From the NCBI RefSeq assembly GCF_029227915.1, contig NC_079875.1, positions 19,959,001-20,023,000 of the forward strand: 64,000 bases of DNA. The letters are read 5' to 3'. Shown in pieces: positions 8,631 through 20,336 of the stretch (position 1 is the stretch's first letter; each line of letters opens with the position of its first letter). This stretch comes from Hydractinia symbiolongicarpus (lineage: Eukaryota; Cnidaria; Hydrozoa; Anthoathecata; Hydractiniidae). Both the position numbers and the translations under genes were made by a program. The notes beneath the pieces are model-generated. The model had not been told where the DNA came from and did no database searches. It was given only the letters and a program-made list of their open reading frames with translations.

Positions 8631-8945
8631 ATGTCTGACAAAACAGAATTACATTGCGATACTCCCGTATCAAATTACAAATCAATGAAACTCAAAGCGT
8701 TGAAAGAATTGGCTACATCTCGTAAAATAAAATATGTTTGTAGAATGAATAAAGCTAAATTGATTAAGGTGCTTGAAAAGATTGATAAGGATCCATCTTA
8801 TACTCTTGATCTTGATACTAAACAAGAATGGTATGGATACTGTTCTAACTGGAGGACAAACAACAGAGAAGCATATCTCAACTCTCAAAAACAAGAGGGC
8901 TTCCAAAAAGATGAAATGAAATTGACCTCGTGTTTTGTTACTTAA
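8631..8945 (+). CDS. Small SAP-domain protein of the Polinton
   Basis: ATG 8631 opens a 104-residue frame. Residues 18-48 fit a SAP motif: MKLKALKELATSRKIKY, then a basic loop and NKAKLIKVLEKI, the two helices of a SAF/Acinus/PIAS DNA-binding fold. The C-terminal half is polar with a WRTNNREAY segment. In the family SAP motifs bind AT-rich DNA, so a role in genome organisation or replication is likely. The stop TAA 8943-8945 sits in the loop of a perfect stem-loop (8934-8959). It lies just upstream of the SAP-polymerase gene on the same strand. Confidence 0.65.
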   Translation: MSDKTELHCDTPVSNYKSMKLKALKELATSRKIKYVCRMNKAKLIKVLEKIDKDPSYTLDLDTKQEWYGYCSNWRTNNREAYLNSQKQEGFQKDEMKLTSCFVT

Positions 8946-8959
8946 ATCCGAGTAACAAA
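8934..8959 (+). terminator. Perfect 9-bp stem-loop overlapping the SAP gene stop codon
   Basis: The arms TTTGTTACT (8934-8942) and AGTAACAAA (8951-8959) pair exactly; the TAA stop lies in the 8-base loop. The left arm is therefore coding sequence for the last three residues. A 3'-end signal is the simplest reading. Confidence 0.5.
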
Positions 8960-9043
8960 TGTTACGAGTCTTTTTAGTTGGAAAATTAGAAAAGGCCTTA
9001 AAGGTTGCGAATCGCAATAATATATCACAAACATATCAACAGC

Positions 9044-12000
9044 ATGGCTTCTCAAAATACTGTTGTTGAATTAACGCGAAATACCGTTTTTGAATTAAGA
9101 GCTCTCGCTAGAGAACGCGGCCTACATGGCTACTCAAGTCTCAGAAAGGCTGAGTTGATCGAATTATTATCACGCCCTCCTGTGCCAGCGCCGAGAACTG
9201 TGCCAGCGCCGAGACCCACTAGACCTGTGCCAGCGCCGAGACCCACTAGACCTGTGCCAGCGCCGAGACCGATGAGGAATGGCCAACCTGTCACAATTAT
9301 TCCTAGCCAGCAAGACATGGATTTGTTTGAGCAGCAAGAAATGGCTAAAACTAGACCTCAGGTAAAAAGTAAGTTGAATGAATGGAGAGAATGGTTAGTA
9401 AATCATGTACCGAGAGTTATAAAGGAGAAAACAACTAAAGCTTTCAGAACCATGAAGGATGAGGTTCTGGGTTTATATAAAAAGGGCAGAGGTGGAAGAG
9501 GAAAAACCTTATACTCCTATTGAGGAAGCGTTTGACGGTTCCTACAAAAGGTTCAAGATAAACTCCGATGGGAAGAAGAGCGTCAATGTCTTTTTCAAAA
9601 AGGTTCAACCTATCGTTAAGAGATTGATGAGTGGCGTGCTCAAGCAGAAAAAGTCGTTGAAGACCCAGGCGAAATGGGTAAGGGAGGAAGACAATAAAAG
9701 TATCTTTGTCGATAAAGCGTTCAATAGCTATATGGAGATAATCCACAACAAGGGCGACATTTCTGATGTTTTCGATCGGATGCGTAATAAGATAATCGAG
9801 CAGATTAAAAACCCTGCGCTACCCAACAGTGGATTCACAATCGATAAAATCTTACATATGCATGTGGACTTTCATAAGCTAAAATTAAAGAGAGGTAGCT
9901 CTTATATACCTCTACCTATCGATTTCAGTGGAAAGCGATCTGTGATTAACCCTCATAACGAGGATGATGATGAATGTTTCAGATGGGCTATTATCGCTGC
10001 TCTCAATCATGATAAGATCGATAATCATCCTGAACGAATCTCAATCCTTAAGAAGCATGATAAGTATAATAGATTTGTTTGAGAGAAGGAACCCCGATGT
10101 CGCTGTGCATGTTTTAACAAAAGACAGGGTAGAAGGTGTCTATTTGTGTCGTAAGTCGAAGCATCTTGATCGCAAAGAAACGGTTGTTTTGTTTCTATTG
10201 TGCGAGGGGGATAAGAGACATTATATCGCTGTTAAGAACTTGAGCGGTGTCCTGAGCAAGGCCAACTCGAAGCATGAACATAAAGAGCATTATTGTTTGA
10301 ATTGTCTCTCTGGTTTTTCAAGCGAACAGAAAAGGGATGAACACTTTGAGTATTGCAAGAATAACGATGCTGCTAAGATTCAACTCCCTAAAGAGGGTAG
10401 CACCGTTAATTTTAATAAGGGTCAGTATCAGCTCAAAGCCCCATTTATCATGTATGCCGATTTCGAAGCTTTCACAAAAGAGTTGCCTGAAGAAGAGACA
10501 AAATGCGGATCATCCACCGAAAAACTAGGTAAACATATTCTCACAGGTTTCTGTTGTTATAGCAAATTTGCTCATGGTGAAGTTCCGGATCCTCTGACGC
10601 TTTACCGTGGTGAAGACTGTGTTTTGCGCTTTGTGAATCATATAGTTTCTGAGGTGAAAAGGTTGTATAACATGTTTCCCAAGAAAGCAATGACTCCTCT
10701 GACAAAAGAAGAACGTGATGGCTATGAAAATACCACTAAATGCCACATTTGCATGAAAGAATTTGATGACGGGGATTACATCAAGGTTAGAGATCACTGT
10801 CATTTTACTGGCAAGTTTCGTGGAGCTGCTCATCGAGAATGTAATATCCGATACAAAGTGCCTAATTATATTCCGGTTGTCTTCCATAATCTGAGTGGCT
10901 ACGATGCACATCTATTTATCAAAGAGCTTGCGAAGCAGCATGGAAAAGAAAATATGAGCGTCATCTCTGAAAATAAGGAGAAATATATCTCTTTCTCGAC
11001 GGATGTTAAGGTTGGTGAATACATTGACAAAAATGGGGAGACTAAAGTCAAAAAGATACAATTGAGATTTATTGATTCGGTTCGTTTCATGGCTAGCAGC
11101 TTGGATTCGTTGGTAAACAATCTATCTGATGATCAGTGTAAAAATCTTCGAAAATTCTTCAATGATGATGAGCAATTCAACATAATGAGAAGAAAGGGTG
11201 TATACCCATATGAATATGTTGATAGGTTTAATGAAACTAAGCTTCCGTCGAAGGATGATTTTTATAGCAAGTTGAACATGAGTGGTATCAGTGATGCTGA
11301 CTATGCGCATGCTCAAAAGGTATGGAAAGACATAAAAGTTGAAAATATGGGTGTTTATCATGATATCTACCTCAAGACAGACGTTCTATTGCTTGCTGAT
11401 GTTTTTGAGACTTTTAGGGAAACATGCTTGACAAACTATAAACTGGATCCTTCACATTTTTACACAGCTCCTGGGTTAGCTTGGCAGGCCTGTTTGAAAA
11501 AGACAGATGTTGAGCTAGATTTGTTGCATGATATGGATATGTTTCTCTTCGTGGAGCAAGGTATTAGAGGTGGTCTCTGTCAGGCTGTTCATAGACATGC
11601 CAAAGCAAATAACCTCTATATGGGCGCTAGGTATAAGACGACGGAAGAGGACAACTATATCCAGTACCTCGATGCAAACAATCTATATGGACGGGCTATG
11701 ATTCAGAAGCTACCGACAGGAGGATTTAGGTGGGTCGATGGGAGTAAATTTTCACCTAGAATGATTTCAAAGTTGGCAAATAAAAACGGTGAAAAGGGTT
11801 TCTTCCTCGAAGTTGATGTAAGCTATCCAAAAGAACTTCATGATTCTCATAATGATCTCCCCTTTCTACCAGAGAGGAAGGAGATTAATGGCATCGAAAA
11901 GCTGACACCATGCCTTTCAGACAAGAAGAACTATGTGATTCATATCCGTGCGCTTGATCAAGCGTTGAAGCATGGTCTTGTTCTTGAGAGGGTTCATAGA

Positions 12001-12888
12001 GTACTTAGATTTAAGCAAAGCGCATGGTTAAAGTCGTACATAGATATTAACACTGATTTGCGTACAAAATCAACGAATGACTTTGAAAAGGACTTTTTCA
12101 AGCTCATGAACAACAGTGTGTTCGGTAAAACTATGGAAAACCAGCGTAAGCACAAAGATATACGCTTGGCTACCAGTCGAAAACAATAAGAAAAACTGGT
12201 GATGAAGCCCAACTTCAAGGGTGCTATCTGCTTCTCAGAAACACTGATGGGTGTTGAAATGCAGAAAATCAAAGTCGTATTGAACAAGCCAATCTACCTA
12301 GGACCAGCGATCCTCGATCTATCGAAGATGGTTATGTATGAGTTTCACTATGATTACATGAGACCAAAATATGGTGACAAACTAAAGCTCTGCTATATGG
12401 ATACAGATTCATTCGTCTACCACATCAAAACAGACGACTTTTACAAAGATATCGCTGATGATGTCGCATTGAGATTTGACACTTCAGGGTACGATAAGAG
12501 AGATGGTAGACCTCTACCATTAGGTTTGAATAAAAAGATCATTGGTCTGATGAAGGATGAGTTAGGTCGCAAGGTAATGACGGAGTTTGTTGCTCTAAGA
12601 GCGAAGACTTATGCATACAAACAGCTAGACGGAAAAAAAGACAAGAAGTGCAAAGGAGTCAAGAAGTGTGTGGTTAAGAAGACTATGGGCTTTGATGATT
12701 ATAAGAGATGTTTGTTCGATGGTGAAAATGTTTACAGGGAACAGATGACATTCCAATCTATTAAGCATGATATTCACACCGTAAAAACAAATAAACTCGC
12801 ACTCAATGCAGATGATGATAAGCGCATAATTGTAGAAGATGTTATTACCACGCACGCCAGGGGCCAATATAGACACATAGAGGAATAG
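9044..12888 (+). pseudogene. Polinton SAP-fused protein-primed DNA polymerase B, three frame breaks
   Basis: The start is ATG 9044. Residues 9-45 are a SAP motif (TVFELRALARERGLHGY, AELIELL), followed by a proline-rich linker with three VPAPRPTR-type repeats. Frame changes lie near 9480-9500, 10,060-10,085 and 12,180-12,200; between them the frames are long and open. The N-terminal domain carries NSGFTIDKILHMHVDFHKL. Exonuclease motifs are YADFEAF (10,452), HNLSGYDAH (about 10,890) and YHDIYLKTDVLLLADVF. Polymerase motifs are YLDANNLYG (A), KLMNNSVFGKTMEN (B) and YMDTDSF (C, about 12,397). A CHIC...DHCHFTGKFRGAAHRECN segment lies inside the exonuclease region. The enzyme copies linear DNA from a protein primer. 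Its catalytic residues are all present, but three breaks prevent a single product in this copy. Confidence 0.85.
9178..9272 (+). repeat. 27-bp in-frame tandem repeat coding proline-rich linker
   Basis: CCTGTGCCAGCGCCGAGACC followed by CACTAGA recurs about three times in frame, encoding PVPAPRPTR-like units between the SAP motif and the polymerase. Period 27 keeps the reading frame. Confidence 0.85.
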
Positions 12889-13080
12889 TATAGCATGGTA
12901 TGGAGGGACACAGGGCTCGGGGGATATAGGGGAACGCTGGGGGGATATAGGACAACACGGTGGGATTTGGCGAGGATTTTTTTGCTATTTAGCGATTTAG
13001 CGATTTAGCGAAATATCGTTAATTTAACGGACGTGCTCGATGATTTTGACGTAATTGTCCTAACATCGGAAGTTTTCGAG
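12889..13080. other. Probable end region of the Polinton, G-rich direct repeats and iterons
   Basis: After the polymerase stop comes GCTCGGGGGATATAGG and a near copy GCTGGGGGGATATAGG, 24 bases apart, then three ATTTAGCG units (about 12,988-13,012). Such short repeats are usual near Polinton ends. The other terminal repeat is outside the window, so the exact element end and the 6-bp target duplication cannot be placed. Confidence 0.35.
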
Positions 13081-13081
13081 A

Positions 13082-13104
13082 TGTTGTTGTTGTTGTTGTT
13101 GTTA
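13082..13104. repeat. (TTG)n microsatellite
   Basis: About seven TTG units interrupt AT-rich sequence just beyond the Polinton. Confidence 0.9.
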
Positions 13105-13281
13105 ATTTATTTATTGTCGGTTAAAATATGTACAAACAATACAATAACTCTAATTAAAGTGCTAATCCAAACCGACATATAGACAGAAATATAAATACTA
13201 TAAAAATAAAGTAAGTGAAATCAAAAGAAAAACAAATAACATATTTATGTTATTGTGAACAGACATGATGACCCGTTAAAT

Positions 13282-13866
13282 TCAGCGGGGATAATGCAAT
13301 TTTGAGCTGGAAAGATGATCGTCACACTTTTGTCCTAACATCGGCATTTCCCTATCTCTGGAATTAAGTTCTCCATTACCGTCTCCGCGCATTGGTAACG
13401 CTTGGGGTACCAGAAATCGTATGCTTGACAGGATCTTTAGCAAGGCTTGACGAGCGGCTGCTTTTTCCTCTGAGTGTTTTTCGCTAAGCAGTTCACCGAC
13501 ATCCACTGTGGGTGAAGGTATGGTAACTACACACGTGACTGCATGTCTATGGCATTTCGACTGTTCGTGTAGAGCAAAACCTCGTTTTTTAGTGAGAGCG
13601 TCCTTCTAGTTAGTGTAGCCAGAAGATATTAATGCAGATTTAGTTGTTTCATCAGCTGTTATCATATGTCCCTTGTTATATGCAGTGATACATGTGTGAC
13701 AAAATGCACGATCATGTAGCCAAGGGAATTTTTCAAACCATGTCTTCAAGAAAGGTCTTGTAACGATTTTCGAACTTCCAAATTTACGATCTGGTAAACG
13801 AAACTGTTTAGGTTGATTTGGACCTTCACCAATTTCTGGAACGCCTTCAAACTTTCTTTTCGCCAT
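13282..13866 (-). pseudogene. hAT-like transposase N-terminus (TTF-type zinc finger), truncated
   Basis: From ATG 13,866 on the minus strand a single frame runs to about 13,282 with one in-frame TAG, whose codon lies at about 13,606-13,608, right after SSGYTN. The N-terminus has a basic NLS-like start and then TWFEKFPWLHDRAFCHTC, the TTF-type zinc-finger signature of hAT/ZMYM-related proteins. After the stop codon come HEQSKCHRHAV (histidine/cysteine ligands) and DVGELLSEKHSEEKAA, then SSIRFLVPQALPMRGDG, which matches the opening of the hAT catalytic region. The rest of the transposase, including the dimerisation domain, is missing. TAG most simply derives from a tryptophan codon. Confidence 0.65.
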
Positions 13867-15044
13867 GATTCAAAAATTAAACTCACATTCACATAATTTA
13901 GTTTTTACTTCACCATCAACAAACGAACAAATGTCCACGAACAAAACAAACGAAAGTGTTTTTTTTTCGAATGCAATGCAATGATTTCCCATTTATCCTT
14001 TTGTTTTATTATTTTGTTTACAATATGCTCTGGCCTCAAATAAATAGCCTTTATAAATTTATTATTTCGTTATAACTTTTGTATATTTCTTATTTCTGAA
14101 GCAGATGATAATTTCACCATTATTCAATTTCTTGTTCGTATATCTTTTTGAAACGAAATTCTCTGATATTCCGACAAACCCCTAACAACCCCTTGTGATT
14201 TGTTTAAATAACGCGCATTTTATGTGATGTGTAAAAAAAAATATTGAAAACGAATTTCCAAAATAAAATTTTGTCAACATATTTATTCTTCTATAAAGTG
14301 AAAGAAAACATATTTTGGCAGCAAAAAAGTCCTGCGGCCAAAGCCTGCGTTGCCGTAGTGCTTCCGCCCGGCCTGAGCTATAAAATCGTGACAAGTGTGT
14401 TATAAAAGAAAAAATATGAATATGTAGTCTGAAAATAACCTTTCGTAACTAATTATGCAAAAAAAAGATATTTTCCAAGTTGTTTTTCAGAGAAAAAGAG
14501 AAAATCCATAAATTTTCAGCCTTGCCGTTGTTCTTATTTTGTTTTTATTGTTCATCAATTTTTAAAATGTTTATTATTTTTCGTTTAAAATTATGATTTA
14601 CAGTTACAATAATAATCAAAAATTGAATTTTAAAATTTTAGAATATTCAATGATTTTGTTTCCCCATATTACTCAGTCCTCTTCAAAGTTCAGTACTTTT
14701 TCAGATAATTGCTAATGGCGGAAATCTTTAAGCTGCAGGGCTTCTTGTTTATAATAATGCGGGCGGCCGGATTATGTACGCATGGCCTGATATAATATGA
14801 ACGCTGATATAATATGGCTGGCCAGGCAGGGTTGTGATTGGCATTTTCTTTGACATAATTTTTCTATGCAAGATAACACACCATTGAAAACTAGGCATAG
14901 CGAAAAAAGTCTTGACGTAATTCTTAGTATAAACTTCTCTTGTGAGTACATATCAACATAACATACTTCAAAGTAACTAAATTTCACGGAACTAGATTTT
15001 GCGTATGGGTCGGCTTATTTTTATTTTTCGCGGGAATATATCAA
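13867..15044. other. AT-rich intergenic stretch, no gene seen
   Basis: No convincing coding frame. A GC-richer island lies at about 14,325-14,395, and 14,760-14,830 has repeated GGCCTGATATAATATG-like words. Otherwise featureless AT-rich DNA. Confidence 0.5.
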
Positions 15045-16085
15045 AGGTTATTGAAAAGGCTGTTCATAACAAGTTAATGGATTTCTTAGAGGAAATGTTC
15101 TGAGTGATAGTCAGTACGGTTTCAGAAAAACACGATCCACCAATTTGGCCTCCACACTTTTATGTGATAGTGTACGCCGAGAAATAGGTAATGGTATAGG
15201 TTGTGTATATATAGACCTATCTAAAGCTTTCGGCACAATTGGTCATGTTGTTTTACTAACGAAGTTACAGGCTTATGGTATTAAAGGGAATGAATTAGCG
15301 TGGTTAACAGATTACCTTTTCAACAGAACTCAAATCGTGGGGATTCACAATGTCCGTTCCAATGAAAAAGCTATATATTGCGGCGTTCCCCAGGGTTCTG
15401 CCACTACTATCTTTGATTTTGAGACTCAACTAAAAAAATCGACAGTTATTAAATTTGCAGACGACACTGTTCTGTTCTTTTTGAGTAGCAATTTCCGTAT
15501 AATTGAATCCAACCTTAATGCAGATATGGAGATTGTCGTAGATTATTTTCGTGAGAACGAGTTAATCATAAATTTAAACAGGGGAAAGACCGGAGTGATG
15601 CTTTTTGGTACTTTACAACGGTTGAAACTCCATAAAAATTCGCTGCAAGTCGTTTATTGCAATACTCCTATCAATGTTGTTCCAATACAATTACCTTGAA
15701 ACGATAGTAGATAACCACTTATCGTTATCTAGTAATTTCGATAAGACGTATAAAACTGCAAGTAGTCGGTTAAAATTGTTACAACCTATAAGAGCTTTCC
15801 TTACAAGTCACGCTGCGTTGAATGTCTTTATGCTAAAGATAATCCCGTTATTCACCTACAGCAGCAGCACACTTAAAGTATAATTATTTTGATGTTCTAT
15901 AACATTCGAAAAGAATTCATCCATCAAATTACTGCGAGGAAAATTGGAAACCGCTAGGCACGGTTTCTTTTTGCTGGTGGTAGCTTATATAACTCATTGA
16001 TATTCGTAAATTAGACAATTTAAATGATTTTAGAACGGCATTATTTAAACATTTTTCATGTTTTTTTTTTGAATAATTATTTATG
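15045..16085 (+). pseudogene. LINE reverse-transcriptase remnant with deleted palm segment
   Basis: Translated pieces in plus-strand frames show non-LTR reverse transcriptase blocks in order: KVIEKAVHNKLMDFLEE, then SDSQYGFRKTRSTNLAS, then CVYIDLSKAFGTIGHVVLL, YLFNRTQIVGIH, YCGVPQGS, and then directly KFADDTVLF. The usual 40 or so residues between the PQGS and ADD motifs are reduced to about 15, so an internal deletion has removed part of the palm. A first-frame break occurs before the block at 15,145 and another near 15,674. A C-terminal KLDNLNDFRTALFKHF-like end lies near 16,015-16,065. It is a dead fragment, 5'-truncated. Confidence 0.7.
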
Positions 16086-17450
16086 TTTTTCTGCGCATAG
16101 TCATTCCATGCGTCATGTAGTTAGCACTCTTATCACCGCGCTTAGTCTTTCTGTGCACATTGTATTCCATATTTGATCCACCTCAGTTGTTTTTATCCTT
16201 ATATGTTTTCACTTTATATAATATTCATTTTGTACTTAATCTATTTTATTTATATTTTGCTAACTAATTTTTACTATTTTTATCTGTATTTATTCAACAG
16301 GACGGTCATTGATAGCAGTTCCTTGTAAGTGCATATAAACTAACGATCTTTTCCTGTATAAATATTCAGAAAATGAAAATTGAATACTGGGAATGACCTA
16401 AATAATTTCGTTTTGTGTGAATTAAGTTTGGTGAAAAGTTATTAAACTTGCAAATCCCAAAATTTAGTTTCCATGAAATTTCGTTTCATTTGAGAACAAC
16501 AACAACTTGGTCTATTTGTTTGTCAGAAGTCATGACGATTGATATAAAAGCCGGTCGGCCCTGATTACGTTCGTTCTATAAGTGAGGAATAACGTAAAAG
16601 TGTCGCACATAAACCGGCCTGTCCTGATCATATTGCCCCGATTATGTATTTTCTGCCCTGTTTATAAACGGAGCAAGCTGCCGTACATAATAGGCAGAAC
16701 AATCCCAACCTATTGACCTTGCTCTAGCCCCCATTAAAAAGGCGGTCCTTTTTACAAACAGGACACCTCTATTTTAAACGTGTTTCCGTTTTAAAACACT
16801 TTATCCCCGATTTAGAATGCTGGTATAAATCCGCTTTAACGCAGGACGTCCTGATTAGAAAGTAGTGGTAAAATGAAAAAGATATATACTTTTAAAAAAG
16901 TACCTTCTATTTCAAAAAATTCGTTCAAAAAAATTTTTTTTCATTGTTTGAAAAGAGTTAAAATTCTTTTCAAACTGATTTCAAGTGAGCATGTAGCACT
17001 AAAAATAGAATAAAGAAAAAAAATCCATCGTCATTAACTTAATTTTCTTAATGTTAATAATTTTTTTAAAAAAAGGTTAAAATTTCTTCGCAAGTAATAA
17101 AAAATAAAACTTTTTGGATAGTATATCGGGAAGTTTAAAAGCGAATAAACACGTACAACTAGTGGAACAATTTCCAGAAATTTTGGCTGCAAAATTTTTA
17201 ATTATTTGAGAAATATGAAAACGTCAGGTACGGGATCGCACGAAAGAAGATTTCAGATATTACTGCTTTAACGGGATACACACTATGATGGAGAGCAGGC
17301 ACTAAGATGGAGAGCATGTCGAGAACAAGAGTACGAAAGAAGAACTGTAAATATCATTGTGTTAAAAATAATTTCAATATATTTCATAAAATATAGAAGC
17401 TAAAAACAAATTTAAAAATCAGCAAAAGCTTTTCGATATATCATCATCAT
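16086..17450. other. Non-coding stretch, AT-rich
   Basis: No coding frame. Words with CGGCCTGTCCTGAT and CGGTCGGCCCTGATTA (about 16,550-16,640) recur loosely, perhaps remnants of a repeat. The rest is poly-A/T-rich. Confidence 0.4.
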
Positions 17451-17454
17451 CAGT

Positions 17455-17535
17455 GTGCTTTATTATGGAGTTTCATACCGCGCAGGTCTGGGCACTAGAG
17501 AAACGCTTGTAGGGACAAATTTTTAGCTTGTTTAT
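17455..17535. repeat. Interspersed repeat piece, GCGCAGGTCTGGGCACTAG family
   Basis: ACCGCGCAGGTCTGGGCACT followed by AG..AAGCGCTTGTAGGGACAAATTTTT matches 60,780-60,870 closely. At the latter it follows directly a CCCGTGG hairpin unit, so both belong to one repeat family. Confidence 0.7.
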
Positions 17536-17789
17536 GTTACACTCGATTACCCCTATTGGTTTCCCAGTCAGTTGCTCATAAAGTTTATACCGTATGGGCG
17601 CAGTTGAGGCATAAATTGCTAATTTTAGTATATATTTTTTCCTTATATTTATACTTTTATACAACATTTAACTTATCTAAAACATGGTTAAATAGTTCTG
17701 CTCGTCATCTCTTTGCTATAATAACTTTCGAACACAAAATTTAAATGGAGGAAAGCTTATATTTTACAGATTGTCAAGGACGAAGGATT

Positions 17790-18963
17790 TAAAAATGGAG
17801 TATCAAAAAATTATTAAAATTATTAAAACTGCTGGAGTTGATTGGAGAAACACTAGAGTGCTGGTTATAAAATTACAGCTTTACAACCTGAGCGATCACA
17901 AAAAAACGACAATGCTTCTGGTTCATACTGATGACCACGCTTAAAGTTTATAAAATTACTACTAAGGATGTCTTTCTCCTGTAAACCTTCATTTATTAGA
18001 TGATAATAAAGTTCAAATTTTTTTGCACCATAGATTCCAATCAGAGCTTGTAAACGGCTACCGGTGATTTTACCCTTCCTTAGATTTTGCCACTCTATGT
18101 ATTTTGTTAAACTGGAAAATAATTAGGGCTTTTATCAGGGTCGTCTGGGAAAATATTTCTTAGATCAATGTTGATTATTTTTAAATTAGAAGTAAGGTCA
18201 CAAGAAATATCATTTAGTAGGAAGTGTGTTGCAATATCAGAAGTTGTACTATTTACCTTATTTTGAAGATTTTCTTTTTGTTTTTCCAAAATTGTTCTGG
18301 AGATGTTTTTTTTTTAATATTTTCAAATTTTGACGGTTTAATTTTTTTTTATTGTAATCTATAGTTGAATTTTGTTTGCAGTAATCATGATCAGCTAGTG
18401 AAAGTGCTGCCTTGGTTGTAAATAGAAATGGCAAATGTTCTCCAAGAGATGTTTTTAGAGATTTATTTTTTGACAAAACCTCATAGCAATGTCGCTCGAA
18501 CGGTTTTTTAACCTTTTTTTATTTCCAAACGCATATCCGATTTCATTTGTAGCACATCTCTTTCAAAACTGGAGTTTTCTATATCAGCTGGAGTGATTTT
18601 CACATCAGTTACATTGTTTGAGGTTCCAACTCTGGCTGAGGTTAACTATTTTTTTCGTAACGGCATCATAGGTATAGAGCCTTTTCTTGTTCTGCGATGC
18701 CACTTCTGCAGTTGTTCAGTGGAAGATAGAGCTAAAAAATTTTCCTTTCTTTCATAAAAGTTTTTTAAATAAAGAAGCAAGGCCAATGTATGGCAACATA
18801 AGCCACTTAAACCAACAGGACATTCACAATAGGCTATAACTGGAATATTACTAAATAGAATAACTGTAGGTCTTGTTAATTTAACATATGATTTTTTAAC
18901 AAGAGCTTTAACAAATACATTATTATCACCTGCAACATGTGACCATTTTAAAAGATAAAACAA
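17790..18963 (-). pseudogene. SWIM zinc-finger/YqaJ-like element gene, decayed
   Basis: Minus-strand pieces read in order from 18,963. The first 106 codons hold a SWIM zinc finger, CECPVGLSGLCCHTLALLL (C-x-C...C-x-H), then QLQKWHRRTRKGS. Further fragments (18,476-18,258 and 18,289-18,107) are in other frames with stops. At about 17,940-17,880 the sequence reads KRGHQYEPEALSFF, the nuclease-core entry of YqaJ/lambda-exonuclease-like domains. Full-length relatives with SWIM plus YqaJ are common, multi-copy and probably mobile in cnidarians, to my knowledge. This copy is fragmentary. Confidence 0.55.
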
Positions 18964-19448
18964 AAAAATTTTTGGAAAAAATGACTAACACATTTGTTAT
19001 ATTTTTAATTTTATAAGAGTTTGACTGTAATATTCAACTGTAGTGAACCATTTTCACTGCAGTTAATTTGTGTAGTCATTTCATTAAAAAGCATCGGTTC
19101 TCATTTCATTATAAAACATTTAATGCTTTGCTACTAATAGGCGCATTTTGAAAATGCAAGATTCCATAAATTTTGATGCTGAATTTAAATGTCGATCTTT
19201 TTGGTTGAAAATGACCAGAAAGTGTCAAGCATGTTAACCTGGATCCAAGAATAATCCTTAATTTAGCATTCTTAGTTTGGATTTTAAAAATAGGAAAATT
19301 TTTTGTGCATATTAGAAAAATTTGTGTGCAACTAAAGTACCCAGATCTTCTCCTACAATTTCTAACGTATTCTTAACAAAACCACCCACCTGGAAAGTAA
19401 TAGCCATTTAATATGTCCTTTATAAATTTGTGGTCTTCAAAATAAAAC
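18964..19448. other. Non-coding stretch, nothing recognised
   Basis: AT-rich, no coherent frame, no repeat match seen elsewhere in the window. Confidence 0.5.
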
Positions 19449-20059
19449 ATGGATGTATATCTATGTATTGCGATAATTATACCTTATATAATTGTACTAC
19501 TCTGTTTTTTACGTTTTCGATATATGATAAATAAAATGTCTGAACTTGCTAACATATTTGTGCTGTTGGTAGAGTCGCAGACTGCGCTAGCACTCCCGCA
19601 GAAGCTCTACAACAGCAGGAAAAACCAATTAATAGACGCCAAGTTTGAAAGATGCAATAAGGGAAGGTAAAGCACATCTTTTACTTAAGAAATGTACTGG
19701 AGGCTTTGTAGACAAGGCGTCAGATGATGCGATCGAAGAAGCATATGCTGAGTATAAACGACGAAAGATTCAGGAGAAAGGAAAAAAACAGGCCAGGCAT
19801 TATCTGCGCATGTAGTAAACTTGTATTCAAATACTGTGAGCAACCTGATTTGTATCGACTCTGTTAAAAATTGAGGGAAGATATCGATGAAGATCCAATC
19901 ATTAAAGAATCCATGACTGACCTCGGCATTTTGTTTCATGTTACATTTGTTAAATTTGTAGCTCCACTTTTGGTTTTGGCCCACACTGCAAATCATACCA
20001 AAGTGCTTAACGAAAAATATTGTGAAGCATTAGACACTCAGGTGTCCAAAAAAAATTAA
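19449..20059 (+). pseudogene. Second Polinton: relic of the membrane-anchored protein gene
   Basis: The N-terminal frame from ATG 19,449 has a hydrophobic helix and then MINKMSELANI, paralleling the start of the intact gene at 3411. Frame changes near 19,640 and 19,800 separate it from a helical part with DDAIEEAYAEYKRRK and a C-terminal part with LREDIDEDPIIKESM and FVAPLLVLAHTANHTK, which match the C-terminal region of the intact copy (NDLENDPFLNSAL, LLAPLSVGLITGRH). The divergence is much greater than among allelic copies, so this is a different, older Polinton lineage. Confidence 0.55.
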
Positions 20060-20336
20060 ATAAATGAAGATCGAAAAGAAGAAGAAGATGGGAAATAATA
20101 TGTCAAAAGTAGCTGTAGGGTTACATGAAGTATATGATCAAGTCTTCGTCTCGATTGGGACTGACGCCAAGTTTTAACATACTACTCAGTTATGGCTTGG
20201 CTGTGCATCGAAAAATCGTACTCACTCCGCCTGCGGCTAGGTTTCCAGCCCATGTCTGCAAGTTGGAGCTAGGTGAAATGCATTCGAAATGTCTATATAA
20301 GAAAAGGGGTTTGAATTCATCGAGAAGTATTTTATA

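Noticed and set aside
9130-9318. Glycine/leucine-repeat protein on the minus strand
   Set aside because: It is the antisense of the proline-rich 27-bp repeat in the SAP-polymerase gene.
13262-13295. Large-subunit rRNA start (TTAAATTCAGCGGG on the reverse strand)
   Set aside because: Only 14 bases match; no 5.8S or further 28S sequence follows, and the area reads as a hAT-like transposase on the minus strand.
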